64,000 nt of DNA. Origin: Duganella sp. OV510. Lineage in GTDB: Bacteria > Pseudomonadota > Gammaproteobacteria > Burkholderiales > Burkholderiaceae_D. How positions within the stretch are numbered: position 1 is the stretch's first letter; every line of letters starts with the position of its first letter. This document shows, in pieces, positions 1 to 10,528 of this stretch. The position numbers and the translations under genes are program-made. The stretch is from the NCBI RefSeq assembly GCF_900100205.1, contig NZ_FNEQ01000007.1, positions 328,458-392,457 of the forward strand, read 5' to 3'. Under the pieces are notes generated by a model that worked only from the letters and a program-made list of their open reading frames with translations, searched no databases and was not told the DNA's origin.

Positions 1-401
1 TCGCAGCATGGGACAACATCACGCCGGAACGCATCGACTCGATGTTCGATTACACCAATGAAGTGCGCGGCTTCAAGAACGAAGGCTGGGAAGCCTACCG
101 CAAGCAGCTGCAAGGCATCGTGGCCGCGCGCGGCGACGTCGCCAACTTTGACGCCGCCGCCCGTCAGGCCTACATCGGCCTGGGCGTGGCGCTGGTGGCT
201 GCCGCTGCCGAAGGCGTCGACAGCACGCCGATGGAAGGCTTCGACCCGGCCGCCGTCGACCAGATCCTGTCGCTGCAAGAGCGCAAGCTGCGCAGCGTGG
301 TGATCCTGCCGCTGGGCTACCGCAAACCGGACAGCGACTGGCTGGTCAACCTGAAGAAGGTGCGCCGTCCACGCGAGCAGTTCATCACTGAGCTGAACTA
401 A
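1..401 (+). CDS. NAD(P)H nitroreductase, C-terminal part (cut by the window edge)
   Basis: The reading frame is open from the left edge (first full codon at 3), so only the last ~132 residues are visible. They carry the NfsB-type nitroreductase C-terminus: a helix with RQAYIGLGVAL, then GVDSTPMEGFDP, and SVVILPLGYR near the end. Family members are FMN-dependent cytosolic enzymes that use NAD(P)H to reduce nitroaromatics, quinones or related substrates; the substrate cannot be read from this fragment. An internal ATG at 42 is not a likely start, because the residues before it (WDNITPERIDS) already match the family. The stop codon overlaps the stop of the convergent DUF2145 gene. Confidence 0.85.
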   Translation, partial: AAWDNITPERIDSMFDYTNEVRGFKNEGWEAYRKQLQGIVAARGDVANFDAAARQAYIGLGVALVAAAAEGVDSTPMEGFDPAAVDQILSLQERKLRSVVILPLGYRKPDSDWLVNLKKVRRPREQFITELN

Positions 402-1294
402 TCGCGCAGCGGAATGACGCGGTCGCCGTCGGCTGGCTTGCAGCCTTCGGCGATCGGCGTCCAGCCGCGATGGATGACGATCTGTTGTTCATCGTGGCAT
501 AGCTCGACGCGCGCGCTTTGCGGAAAGCGGGCGCGCACAAAATCCTCTATCGTGGTCGGCAGGCTGACATGCAGCTTGAGCGCGGCCCGGTCCGCATCCG
601 GATGATCGTTCAGGTGCACCAGCGGCACGAAGTACGACGCCAGCATCCACCAGCGCGAGCCGACATCGACCGGCTGCGGCGCATAGTGTTCCTCGCGCAG
701 CCAGCGTTGCGCGCGCTCCCGTAAATCCTCGCCATCCGGCAGGTCGCCCCAGCCGGCCGCCAGCATCTCCACCAGCCATTGATTGCAGTTCTGGTAGCGC
801 AGGCTGTAGGGATAGGCATTGGCGCTGTATTGCGCCGCCAACAGGTGCAGCGCGCGCTGCGTATCGAGCAAGGCCGGGCGCAACGCCAGCACCGCTTGCG
901 GCGGCAGGCGCACGATGCTCAGGTAGCCGATCTTCGGCGAGTCGGTGCCCATGGCAAAACCGGCCAGGCCCTGGTCGTAGATGCGCGGATAGCCCTCGTC
1001 ACAGGCATAGTAAAGCTGGCGCGCCGCCCACAGGCCTTCATCCGAGCGCCAGGCCAGCGCTGCGTGCGAATAGCGGATGTTGAAGCGCGACAGATCGAGG
1101 CCGGAGCGGCTGACCAGCGCTACGCTCTCTTCGCTGGCCGCCAGCTCCTCGCGCAGCACGGCGGCAAAGCGCAGCAGGCGATCCTGCTCCACCGCCGTCA
1201 GCTCCTGCGAACGGTCGCAAAAGCGCGAGGAAGAAGCTTGCGCCGCGCCTGCCGCAAGCAGCAGGCCCAATGCCAGCGCGCGGAATAACTTCAA
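398..1294 (-). CDS. Secreted DUF2145 family protein
   Basis: From a TTG at 1294 the product has 298 residues and begins with a compact signal peptide (MKLFRALALG, then a hydrophobic stretch ending AAQA). That TTG overlaps the TGA of the upstream gene, which suggests translational coupling. An ATG at 1330 is possible, giving 310 residues, but it overlaps the neighbour by 40 bases and adds a non-hydrophobic leader. The mature protein has a conserved SHAALAW segment (His ~77) and YQNCNQWLVE (Cys ~170). This His-then-Asn-Cys order resembles circularly permuted papain-like (NlpC/P60-type) hydrolases; that resemblance is my inference. The function of the family is unknown and the location is probably periplasmic. 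Confidence 0.8.
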   Translation of the reverse strand: MKLFRALALGLLLAAGAAQASSSRFCDRSQELTAVEQDRLLRFAAVLREELAASEESVALVSRSGLDLSRFNIRYSHAALAWRSDEGLWAARQLYYACDEGYPRIYDQGLAGFAMGTDSPKIGYLSIVRLPPQAVLALRPALLDTQRALHLLAAQYSANAYPYSLRYQNCNQWLVEMLAAGWGDLPDGEDLRERAQRWLREEHYAPQPVDVGSRWWMLASYFVPLVHLNDHPDADRAALKLHVSLPTTIEDFVRARFPQSARVELCHDEQQIVIHRGWTPIAEGCKPADGDRVIPLRD

Positions 1295-1746
1295 AGGCTT
1301 AAAGGACGCGTAGCCAGTTCGCCATACCATTCATCGGCCAGCACCAGGTAGAACGGCTGGCGATTGTCGGCGCGGCCGAACTCGACGCCGTAGACGCGGT
1401 TGTGCGCATACATCGCATCGCCCAGCGCCAGCTGCTGCTGGTCGAACGTGGCTTGCGGCAGGTCCAGCACCACGCGCTGTTGCGCATCGTCGGTTTGCAT
1501 GGTGATGCGCGCGCGGCCTTCGCGGCCCGGTGTGGCGGCAATGTCGATGATGCGGTAATCCGCGTCGGCCACCTTGTTGCCCTTGTTGGAGCTATTGCTG
1601 GAACCGGCCAGCGAATCGGACACGCTGCCGCTCGACGCCGAGCCGGCGCTGGAGGCCGACGACACAAAGCTATCCGCATGGCTGTTCAGCGACACCGCCA
1701 GCACGCCAATGGCGCACATCCAGCGCATGGTCAAAGTGATATTCAT
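1291..1746 (-). CDS. Small secreted protein, function unknown
   Basis: The 151-residue product starts with a probable signal peptide (MNITLTMRWM, hydrophobic core, cleavage near NSHA/D). It is followed by a Ser/Gly/Asn-rich linker (about residues 26-55) and a ~90-residue domain rich in short beta-strand-like segments that ends near DEWYGELATRP. I do not recognise a named domain. Its stop overlaps the probable TTG start of the DUF2145 gene downstream, so the two are likely one transcript and may act together in the periplasm. Confidence 0.7.
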   Translation of the reverse strand: MNITLTMRWMCAIGVLAVSLNSHADSFVSSASSAGSASSGSVSDSLAGSSNSSNKGNKVADADYRIIDIAATPGREGRARITMQTDDAQQRVVLDLPQATFDQQQLALGDAMYAHNRVYGVEFGRADNRQPFYLVLADEWYGELATRPLSL

Positions 1747-1793
1747 CTACACTTCCTCAACTGGGCAAATAAAACAGTATAAAGGAGAGCGTG

Positions 1794-2384
1794 ATGTCTG
1801 CATCTGAAATCATCTGCTGGTTTGATTTTGCCAGCAACTATAGCTACCTGAGCGTGCTTCGGCTGGCGCGGCAGAAGGAAGTCATGGTCCATTGGCGGCC
1901 GTTTCTGCTGGGGCCGATATTCAAGGAACAGGGCTGGGACAATTCGCCGTTCGTGCTGCAAAAGGACAAAGGCGCTTACGTCTGGCAAGACATGCCGCGC
2001 GAATGTGCCAAGTATCAGTTGCCATGGCGGCAGCCTTCCGAGTTCCCGCGCCGCTCGCTATTGGCGGCGCGTGTGGCCTTGCTGGGCGAGCATCAGCCGT
2101 GGATGGCGGAATTCTGCGCCCGCGTCATGCTGGCCAACTTCGAGCACGACAAGGATATCGGCAGCGAAGACGTGATCGCCGCCATCCTCACCGGCATCGG
2201 CCTCGACGCCAGCGCGCTGCTGGCGGCCGCACAATCCGATGACAACAAAGCCCGCCTGCGGGCACGCAACGACGAAGCCCGCCAGCACCGCATCTTCGGC
2301 GCCCCCACCTTCTTCGTCGGCACGGAGATGTACTGGGGTAACGACCGCCTAGCCGATGCCCTGTCCCTCGCTGCCAGCTGCTGA
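1794..2384 (+). CDS. 2-hydroxychromene-2-carboxylate isomerase family protein (DsbA fold)
   Basis: The 196-residue protein matches the kappa-GST-like isomerase family: an N-terminal strand with FDFASNYSYLS, whose Ser aligns with the catalytic Ser of NahD-type isomerases, and a C-terminal FGAPTFFVGTEMYWGNDRL. Characterised members are glutathione-dependent enzymes of naphthalene breakdown. No other aromatic-degradation genes are nearby, so the real substrate is open. A good ribosome site (AAAGGAG at 1781-1787) favours the ATG at 1794 over the GTG at 1791. The 3' end overlaps brnA by 36 bases on the opposite strand. Confidence 0.85.
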   Translation: MSASEIICWFDFASNYSYLSVLRLARQKEVMVHWRPFLLGPIFKEQGWDNSPFVLQKDKGAYVWQDMPRECAKYQLPWRQPSEFPRRSLLAARVALLGEHQPWMAEFCARVMLANFEHDKDIGSEDVIAAILTGIGLDASALLAAAQSDDNKARLRARNDEARQHRIFGAPTFFVGTEMYWGNDRLADALSLAASC

Positions 2385-2588
2385 CTTGGCTTGCTGCTCT
2401 TGCATATAAGCACGCAGTATTTTGCTGATCAGATCAGAAGAAGCTGGAATATTGGCCTCAAACCATTCATAAACATCACGATCAATAACTACCGAGCCTT
2501 TCTGCACCCTTGGCCCTCGTTTCGTGGCGCGGGAAAAAAATTCATCCCCCAGCTCGGGGATGTCGCTAAAATCAATAGCCTCGTTCAT
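2349..2588 (-). CDS. brnA: BrnA-type antitoxin
   Basis: A 79-residue protein translated just after BrnT, with the two reading frames overlapping by 17 bases. It fits the BrnA antitoxin family: an acidic N-terminus (IDFSDIPELGDEFF), a central strand VVIDRDVYEWF and a C-terminal helix with DLISKILRAYMQ, like the ribbon-helix-helix DNA-binding part of BrnA. In characterised systems BrnA binds BrnT and represses the shared promoter. The start is supported by AGGAGC shortly upstream. The 3' end runs into the convergent isomerase gene. Confidence 0.75.
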   Translation of the reverse strand: MNEAIDFSDIPELGDEFFSRATKRGPRVQKGSVVIDRDVYEWFEANIPASSDLISKILRAYMQEQQAKSAAGSEGQGIG

Positions 2589-2844
2589 ATCGCTGCTCCT
2601 CTAATAACGATGCCTTCCGGGCGGAGATAATCCGAACCGTATGATCGTCCAACTGGACAAAAACAACTGCTATCAGCCGCTCTCCGACAAAACCTATTTC
2701 TATATAACGGTCTTCATTGAGCGAATGATCTGAATCAAAATAGCCGTAGGTTTGGGAGTCAAAAATTTTGGTCGCTTCTTTAAAACTAATACCGTGTTTA
2801 GCAATATTGCGTTGATTCTTGCTCTCGTCCCATTCGAAAAACAT
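2572..2844 (-). CDS. brnT: BrnT-type ribonuclease toxin
   Basis: A 90-residue protein that opens with FEWDESKNQRNIAKHGISF, the hallmark of the BrnT family (RelE-like fold), followed by EATKIFDS, EDRYIEIGFVG and a C-terminal VRIISARKAS. Family members are ribonuclease toxins that arrest growth when freed from BrnA. It is the first gene of a two-gene unit, toxin before antitoxin, which is the usual brnTA order. It stands alone between an isomerase gene and metH and was probably acquired. Confidence 0.85.
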   Translation of the reverse strand: MFFEWDESKNQRNIAKHGISFKEATKIFDSQTYGYFDSDHSLNEDRYIEIGFVGERLIAVVFVQLDDHTVRIISARKASLLEEQRYERGY

Positions 2845-2995
2845 GGCCGCTCCATATCAGTATAGAGCGCGGGGTAGCGCGCACCATGAGATATTGCGCG
2901 CGGCATGGCAGCGGACCTTGCGGTGGGTCAGATAGACGAAACAGCAGATTGTTGCGGCGATGCCGCGCTTGGCTGAAGCTTGTTCAGCTATGCCG

Positions 2996-3001
2996 TATAA
3001 T
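2996..3001 (+). promoter_or_regulatory. Candidate -10 element of metH
   Basis: A perfect TATAAT lies 31 bases before the metH start. The -35 region is poor: the nearest candidates (CTGAAG or TGAAGC, around 2973-2979) match TTGACA weakly. The rest of the 188-base gap between brnT and metH shows no riboswitch that I recognise. Confidence 0.4.
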
Positions 3002-3032
3002 CTTAGACCGCCCTTTTGGTACGAGATAGCAA

Positions 3033-6821
<3,789 letters not shown>

Positions 6822-6838
6822 GCCGGCGCCATGGTGGG

Positions 6839-8119
6839 CTACAAGGCGTAGCGCACCACGTTGTCGCTCCACTCGAAGGCGGCCATTTCCAGTTCCACCA
6901 GTTCGTCGGTGGACATGGCGAGGTCGCGCAGCGTCGGCACGATGTGGCTGTCCATGTCTTCGATGCGTTCGATGCACTCGACCAGCTTCAGCAGGTCGCC
7001 GTAGAAGCCGCCACGCTGCAGCAGCGCCTCGCGCACCTCGTCGCCGACCGGTATCTGTTCCAGGATCTCCGTCATCTGGATACCAAACAGTGTATCCATC
7101 AGCGACATGATGCCAACCGTGAAAGCGATATCGGCCACCTCGCGCTGGCTCTGGCGCAACTTGCCGGCCAGCAGTTCCAGCAGACGGCCACGGGTGGTGG
7201 CCAGCATCAACAGCGGCGTCATGCTGTGGCCGCGCTTGCTCGGTTCAGCGTACAGCATGATCTGCAGCCAGCGCTGCAACTGGCGGCGGCCGAGGATGGT
7301 TACCGCCTGGCTCAGCGAATCGATGCGCTGGCGTGCGCCGACTGCCGGCGTGTTCACCAGCCGCAGCAGGTTCAGCGCCAGCGACACGTCGCGCTTGATC
7401 GCGCGTTCGATGTCGGCGTTGTCGGCGTCGGAAGTAACCAGCGTCATCAGCTCCATCACCGCCAGCTGCGACGGCGACAGCTTCTTGCCGCTCATGATGA
7501 CCGGCTTGGAGAAATAATAGCCCTGGAAGTAGTCAAACCCCAGGTCCAGGCAATTCTTGAATTCCTCGCGCGTTTCCACCTTTTCCGCCACCAGCTTTTT
7601 CTTTTCCTGGCGGAAGCGTGGCGCCAGCCTGGTCAGCGTGCTCAGCGGGATGTTGCGTACGTCCATCTTGACGTAATCGACCAGCGGCAGCAGCGCCTGC
7701 ACCGCCTCGGTTTCGCCGGTCACGTCATCCAGCGCGAAGCTGAAGCCATGGCCGACCAGCTCGCGGATGCGCGCCACCACTTCCGGCGTCGCCGGCATGC
7801 TGTTGATGATCTCCAGCACCACCTTCTCGCGCGGCAGGAAGGAGAAGATGTCGCTCATGATGGCGCTGGCGTCAACGTTGACGAAGCCCAGCGCGTCGCC
7901 GATGGTTTTCTCCATGCCCAGCTGCGACGCATGGGCGATCACCGCCGCCGTCGCCGTCAGGTCGTTGGTGACGTGGGCCGGCCCGACCGGCGCATTACGG
8001 AACAGCAACTCATAGCCAAACAGCGCCTGGTTGCGGTCCAGAATGGGCTGGCGTCCCAGATAGAATTCGCGCACGCGCAGATTCTGCGGGCCGCGGTCGT
8101 GTAGGGTGAGATCGATCAT
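6839..8119 (-). CDS. EAL-HDOD domain signalling protein
   Basis: The 426-residue protein has an N-terminal EAL domain (about 18-215) and a C-terminal HDOD domain (about 220-410, with ERAIKRDVSLALNLLRLVN). Residues expected of a c-di-GMP phosphodiesterase are mostly present: Glu in the YELLF version of the EAL motif, Asn in FVNVD, Glu in VLEI, Asp-Asp in ALDDV, Lys in VKMDV and Glu in AEKVE. The motif after DD (VTGE) is unlike the active consensus, so activity is uncertain. HDOD domains of this class are usually linked to signalling, motility or virulence control. It is convergent with metH and 17 bases away. Confidence 0.92.
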   Translation of the reverse strand: MIDLTLHDRGPQNLRVREFYLGRQPILDRNQALFGYELLFRNAPVGPAHVTNDLTATAAVIAHASQLGMEKTIGDALGFVNVDASAIMSDIFSFLPREKVVLEIINSMPATPEVVARIRELVGHGFSFALDDVTGETEAVQALLPLVDYVKMDVRNIPLSTLTRLAPRFRQEKKKLVAEKVETREEFKNCLDLGFDYFQGYYFSKPVIMSGKKLSPSQLAVMELMTLVTSDADNADIERAIKRDVSLALNLLRLVNTPAVGARQRIDSLSQAVTILGRRQLQRWLQIMLYAEPSKRGHSMTPLLMLATTRGRLLELLAGKLRQSQREVADIAFTVGIMSLMDTLFGIQMTEILEQIPVGDEVREALLQRGGFYGDLLKLVECIERIEDMDSHIVPTLRDLAMSTDELVELEMAAFEWSDNVVRYAL

Positions 8120-8161
8120 CCTACTATTTTGACATCAATGCCTGGCTGTGTCGCTGAATTT

Positions 8162-8929
8162 TTAAGCGGTGGGGCAGCCGTCGATAAACAGCTTCAGTTC
8201 GCCCGGCAGAAAGGCAGTCCACTGCTCGTTGGTGGTCAGCGGCTGGGTGACAATGATGGCCACGCGGTCATTTGGCGTCGTTACCTGGGAGAAATCCACG
8301 CTGACGTCTTCATCGGATAGCTTGGCGGTGTCGAACGGATGCTGGCGCACCAGGTAGTAAAGATTGGTCGAGCAATGCGCGAACAACTCGCCGCCGGACG
8401 ACAGCAACATATTGAAGGTGCCGTGCGTGGCGATCTCGTGCGCCAGCCCGCTCAGCACCGAGCGCAGCTCTTCCAGCGGCGGGCGCTGCTCGCCAAAGCG
8501 GGCGCGCAGCTGCTGCAGGATGTAGCAGAAGGCGCGTTCACTGTCGGTGGTGCCCACCGGGCGGAAAGCACCATTCAGCAGCGGCTGGAATTCCTTCAGG
8601 TCGCCGTTATGGGCGAACACCCAGTATTGCCCCCACAGCTCGCGCACGAACGGGTGGCAATTCTCCAGCATCACCTGGCCCTGTGTGGCTTTGCGGATGT
8701 GGGCGATGACATTGGTCGACTTGATCGGGTAGCGCTTGATCAGTTCGGCAATCGGCGAGGCGATGGCCGCCTGGTGATCGACGAAATGGCGCACGCCGGC
8801 GCCTTCGAAAAAGGCGATGCCCCAGCCGTCGTGGTGGGTATCGGTATGGCCGCCACGCATGGCGAAGCCGGTAAAGCTGAACACAATGTCGGTCGGGACA
8901 TTGCAGTTCATTCCTAGAAGTTGGCACAT
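8162..8929 (-). CDS. Class II glutamine amidotransferase (YafJ-like)
   Basis: The 255-residue protein begins MCQLLGMN, so Cys 2 becomes the N-terminal nucleophile after Met removal, as in Ntn-type class II glutaminases. GHTDTHHDGWGIAFFEG and NVIAHIRKATQG are further family landmarks, and AHNGDL holds the oxyanion-hole Asn-Gly. There is no synthase domain, so it is a stand-alone YafJ-type glutamine amidotransferase whose acceptor is unknown. The single Met start is forced by the chemistry. Confidence 0.9.
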   Translation of the reverse strand: MCQLLGMNCNVPTDIVFSFTGFAMRGGHTDTHHDGWGIAFFEGAGVRHFVDHQAAIASPIAELIKRYPIKSTNVIAHIRKATQGQVMLENCHPFVRELWGQYWVFAHNGDLKEFQPLLNGAFRPVGTTDSERAFCYILQQLRARFGEQRPPLEELRSVLSGLAHEIATHGTFNMLLSSGGELFAHCSTNLYYLVRQHPFDTAKLSDEDVSVDFSQVTTPNDRVAIIVTQPLTTNEQWTAFLPGELKLFIDGCPTA

Positions 8930-8968
8930 GGCGTGATTATAACCACGCCATGTGCGGCCGGGCCGTAT

Positions 8969-9226
8969 TTAATGCAGCAGCACCGGCTGGCTCATGATGG
9001 CGTCGTAGCTGCCCAAAAATTCATCGATCTCCGCCATGGTCGGTTCGCCGGCGATCAGTTCATTGACGTCGCGGCGGAAATGCTGCGCCAGCACGCCGGC
9101 GATGAAGATTTCGCGCTTGCCACCCTTGTCGACGATTTCATAGCCCCCGAAGCGCAGGGCCTCCAGGTTCCGGTCGACGCCGAATTCGACAACACTGTAT
9201 TGCTCGCTGTTGTAGATGAGGTTCAT
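8969..9226 (-). CDS. DUF3567 family protein
   Basis: An 85-residue protein, MNLIYNSEQYSVVEFG..., typical of the DUF3567 family, which I know only from Betaproteobacteria. The reading frame is open further upstream, but the ATG at 9226 is preceded by AAAGGATG, and only from here does the sequence look like the family. It has a central RFGGYEIVDK and REIFIAGVLAQHFRRDV. The product is cytosolic, its function is unknown, and no partner is evident. Confidence 0.85.
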   Translation of the reverse strand: MNLIYNSEQYSVVEFGVDRNLEALRFGGYEIVDKGGKREIFIAGVLAQHFRRDVNELIAGEPTMAEIDEFLGSYDAIMSQPVLLH

Positions 9227-9326
9227 TTTGCATCCTTTCTCAAGGGGCGAAACACCTTCGTTTCCGCCTTCAACCTCGATTTGGGGTCGAAAACGGGGCT
9301 TTTCAAGGCCAATCAGCGGGCTGGGG

Positions 9327-9746
9327 CTAGGCCGCGATGTTGTCTTGCAGTTCCAGCAAGTCCCCGTAGGGCGCCTCGGACAACCAGGAACGCAGCTGTT
9401 CCAAGTGCTCGGCGGAGGCCAGGCTGAGGTAGAGCCGCGCGGGGGGACGGCGCAGCACACGGTTTAATGTTACTCGCAAAATCAGATTACCGCTGCAATG
9501 CAGGCAGCCTGGAGCGATACGCAACACTTGCGGCAAGGTATCGTAGGGAAACGGACCATCCTCAGGGGCAAAGGATAAGGCGGAACCGCCATCCGACAAG
9601 CCCTCCAGAATGATGACGCTGCCCCCCTCCTTAGGCAGGTGGGCAGCAATGGCCGCCTCGCGCGCGCCGGCGCGGGGGCCGGTGACCAGCCAGACCGGCA
9701 CCGGCGGCCGGTGATGGGCGGCGCCAGTGTCGGGGAAGCCAGCCAC
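9327..9746 (-). CDS. Small CobW-like protein with a degenerate P-loop, function unknown
   Basis: A 139-residue protein from a GTG two bases after the stop of the response-regulator gene; an ATG is not available there. The N-terminus VWLVTGPRAGAREA sits where CobW/P47K GTPases have their Walker A (GxxGxGKT), but the Lys-Thr pair is replaced. GCLHCSGN occupies the place of the GCxCC metal-binding motif. The C-terminal RPPARLYLSLASAEHLEQLRSWL resembles the following CobW helix. I infer a shortened, probably non-hydrolysing CobW relative, or a remnant of one. It may be co-transcribed with the two-component genes upstream. Confidence 0.6.
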   Translation of the reverse strand: MAGFPDTGAAHHRPPVPVWLVTGPRAGAREAAIAAHLPKEGGSVIILEGLSDGGSALSFAPEDGPFPYDTLPQVLRIAPGCLHCSGNLILRVTLNRVLRRPPARLYLSLASAEHLEQLRSWLSEAPYGDLLELQDNIAA

Positions 9747-9748
9747 AA

Positions 9749-10468
9749 TCAGGCGTTTTTCTTGGCCAGCTTGCCTGGCTCGACGCCCAGCTGTTTCAGC
9801 TTGCGGTACAAGTGGGTGCGCTCCAGGCCGGTTTTCTCGGCCACACGCGTCATGCTGCCGCCCTCACGGCCCAGATGGTGCTCGAAGTACATGCGCTCGA
9901 AGGCGTCGCGCGCTTCGCGCAGCGGCAGGTCGAACGACAGGCTGAAGCTGTGGTTGTCGCCAGCCACGGTGGCGCCGCCGCGCACGGTAATGCCGGCCAC
10001 CGGATTTGGCGCAGCAAAGCTGATACCGCCCGGCACGCTTGGCGCTTCTTCCGGCTGGGCAATCGCCGGACGCGGCGCCAGCGCCGGCGCGCGCACGGTT
10101 TCCTGCGCGCGGGTCAAGCCGGCCTGCACCGCCTTCAGCAACTTTTGCAGCGCGATCGGTTTTTCCAGGAAATTCAGCGCACCGATGCGGGTCGCCTCGA
10201 CTGCCGTATCGATCGTCGCATGGCCCGACATCATGATGACCGGCATGGTCAGCAGGCCATCGCGCTGCCATTCCTTGAGCAGCGTGACGCCATCGGTATC
10301 CGGCATCCAGATATCGAGCAGCACCAGGTCCGGCGCACCCTGGGCACGCGCCTCGCGTGCCTGCTGGGCGTTTTCCGCCAGTTGTATTGCATGTCCCTCG
10401 TCGCTCAAGATTTCCGAGAGCAACTCGCGGATACCCATTTCATCGTCAACTACCAGAATGTTTGCCAT
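9749..10468 (-). CDS. Response regulator, REC plus Fis-type HTH (NtrX-like without AAA+ domain)
   Basis: The 239-residue regulator has a receiver domain (1-118) with acidic pocket Asp 8/9, phospho-acceptor Asp 52 (LVLLDIWMP), Ser in MMSGHA and Lys 103 (LEKPI). A Pro/Ala-rich linker (about 120-165) follows, then a C-terminal Fis-type helix-turn-helix (about 195-235, TRVAEKTGLERTHLYRKLKQLG). The sigma-54-activating AAA+ module usual in NtrX/NtrC is absent, so it cannot drive sigma-54 open-complex formation itself. It follows the NtrY-like kinase by 60 bases and is probably its partner. Confidence 0.9.
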   Translation of the reverse strand: MANILVVDDEMGIRELLSEILSDEGHAIQLAENAQQAREARAQGAPDLVLLDIWMPDTDGVTLLKEWQRDGLLTMPVIMMSGHATIDTAVEATRIGALNFLEKPIALQKLLKAVQAGLTRAQETVRAPALAPRPAIAQPEEAPSVPGGISFAAPNPVAGITVRGGATVAGDNHSFSLSFDLPLREARDAFERMYFEHHLGREGGSMTRVAEKTGLERTHLYRKLKQLGVEPGKLAKKNA

Positions 10469-10528
10469 CTTCCCTTGTCCTCATTTCGCCGTCTTGAGAC
10501 GGCAATGATGTTTGTGTTTCATAGCACT

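Noticed and set aside
2349..2844. BrnTA as part of a larger defence island
   Set aside because: The neighbours are an isomerase gene and metH; no nuclease, methylase, integrase or other defence gene is near.
2845..3032. Possible SAH or cobalamin riboswitch before metH
   Set aside because: I could not find the conserved core of either; only a -10 element is visible.
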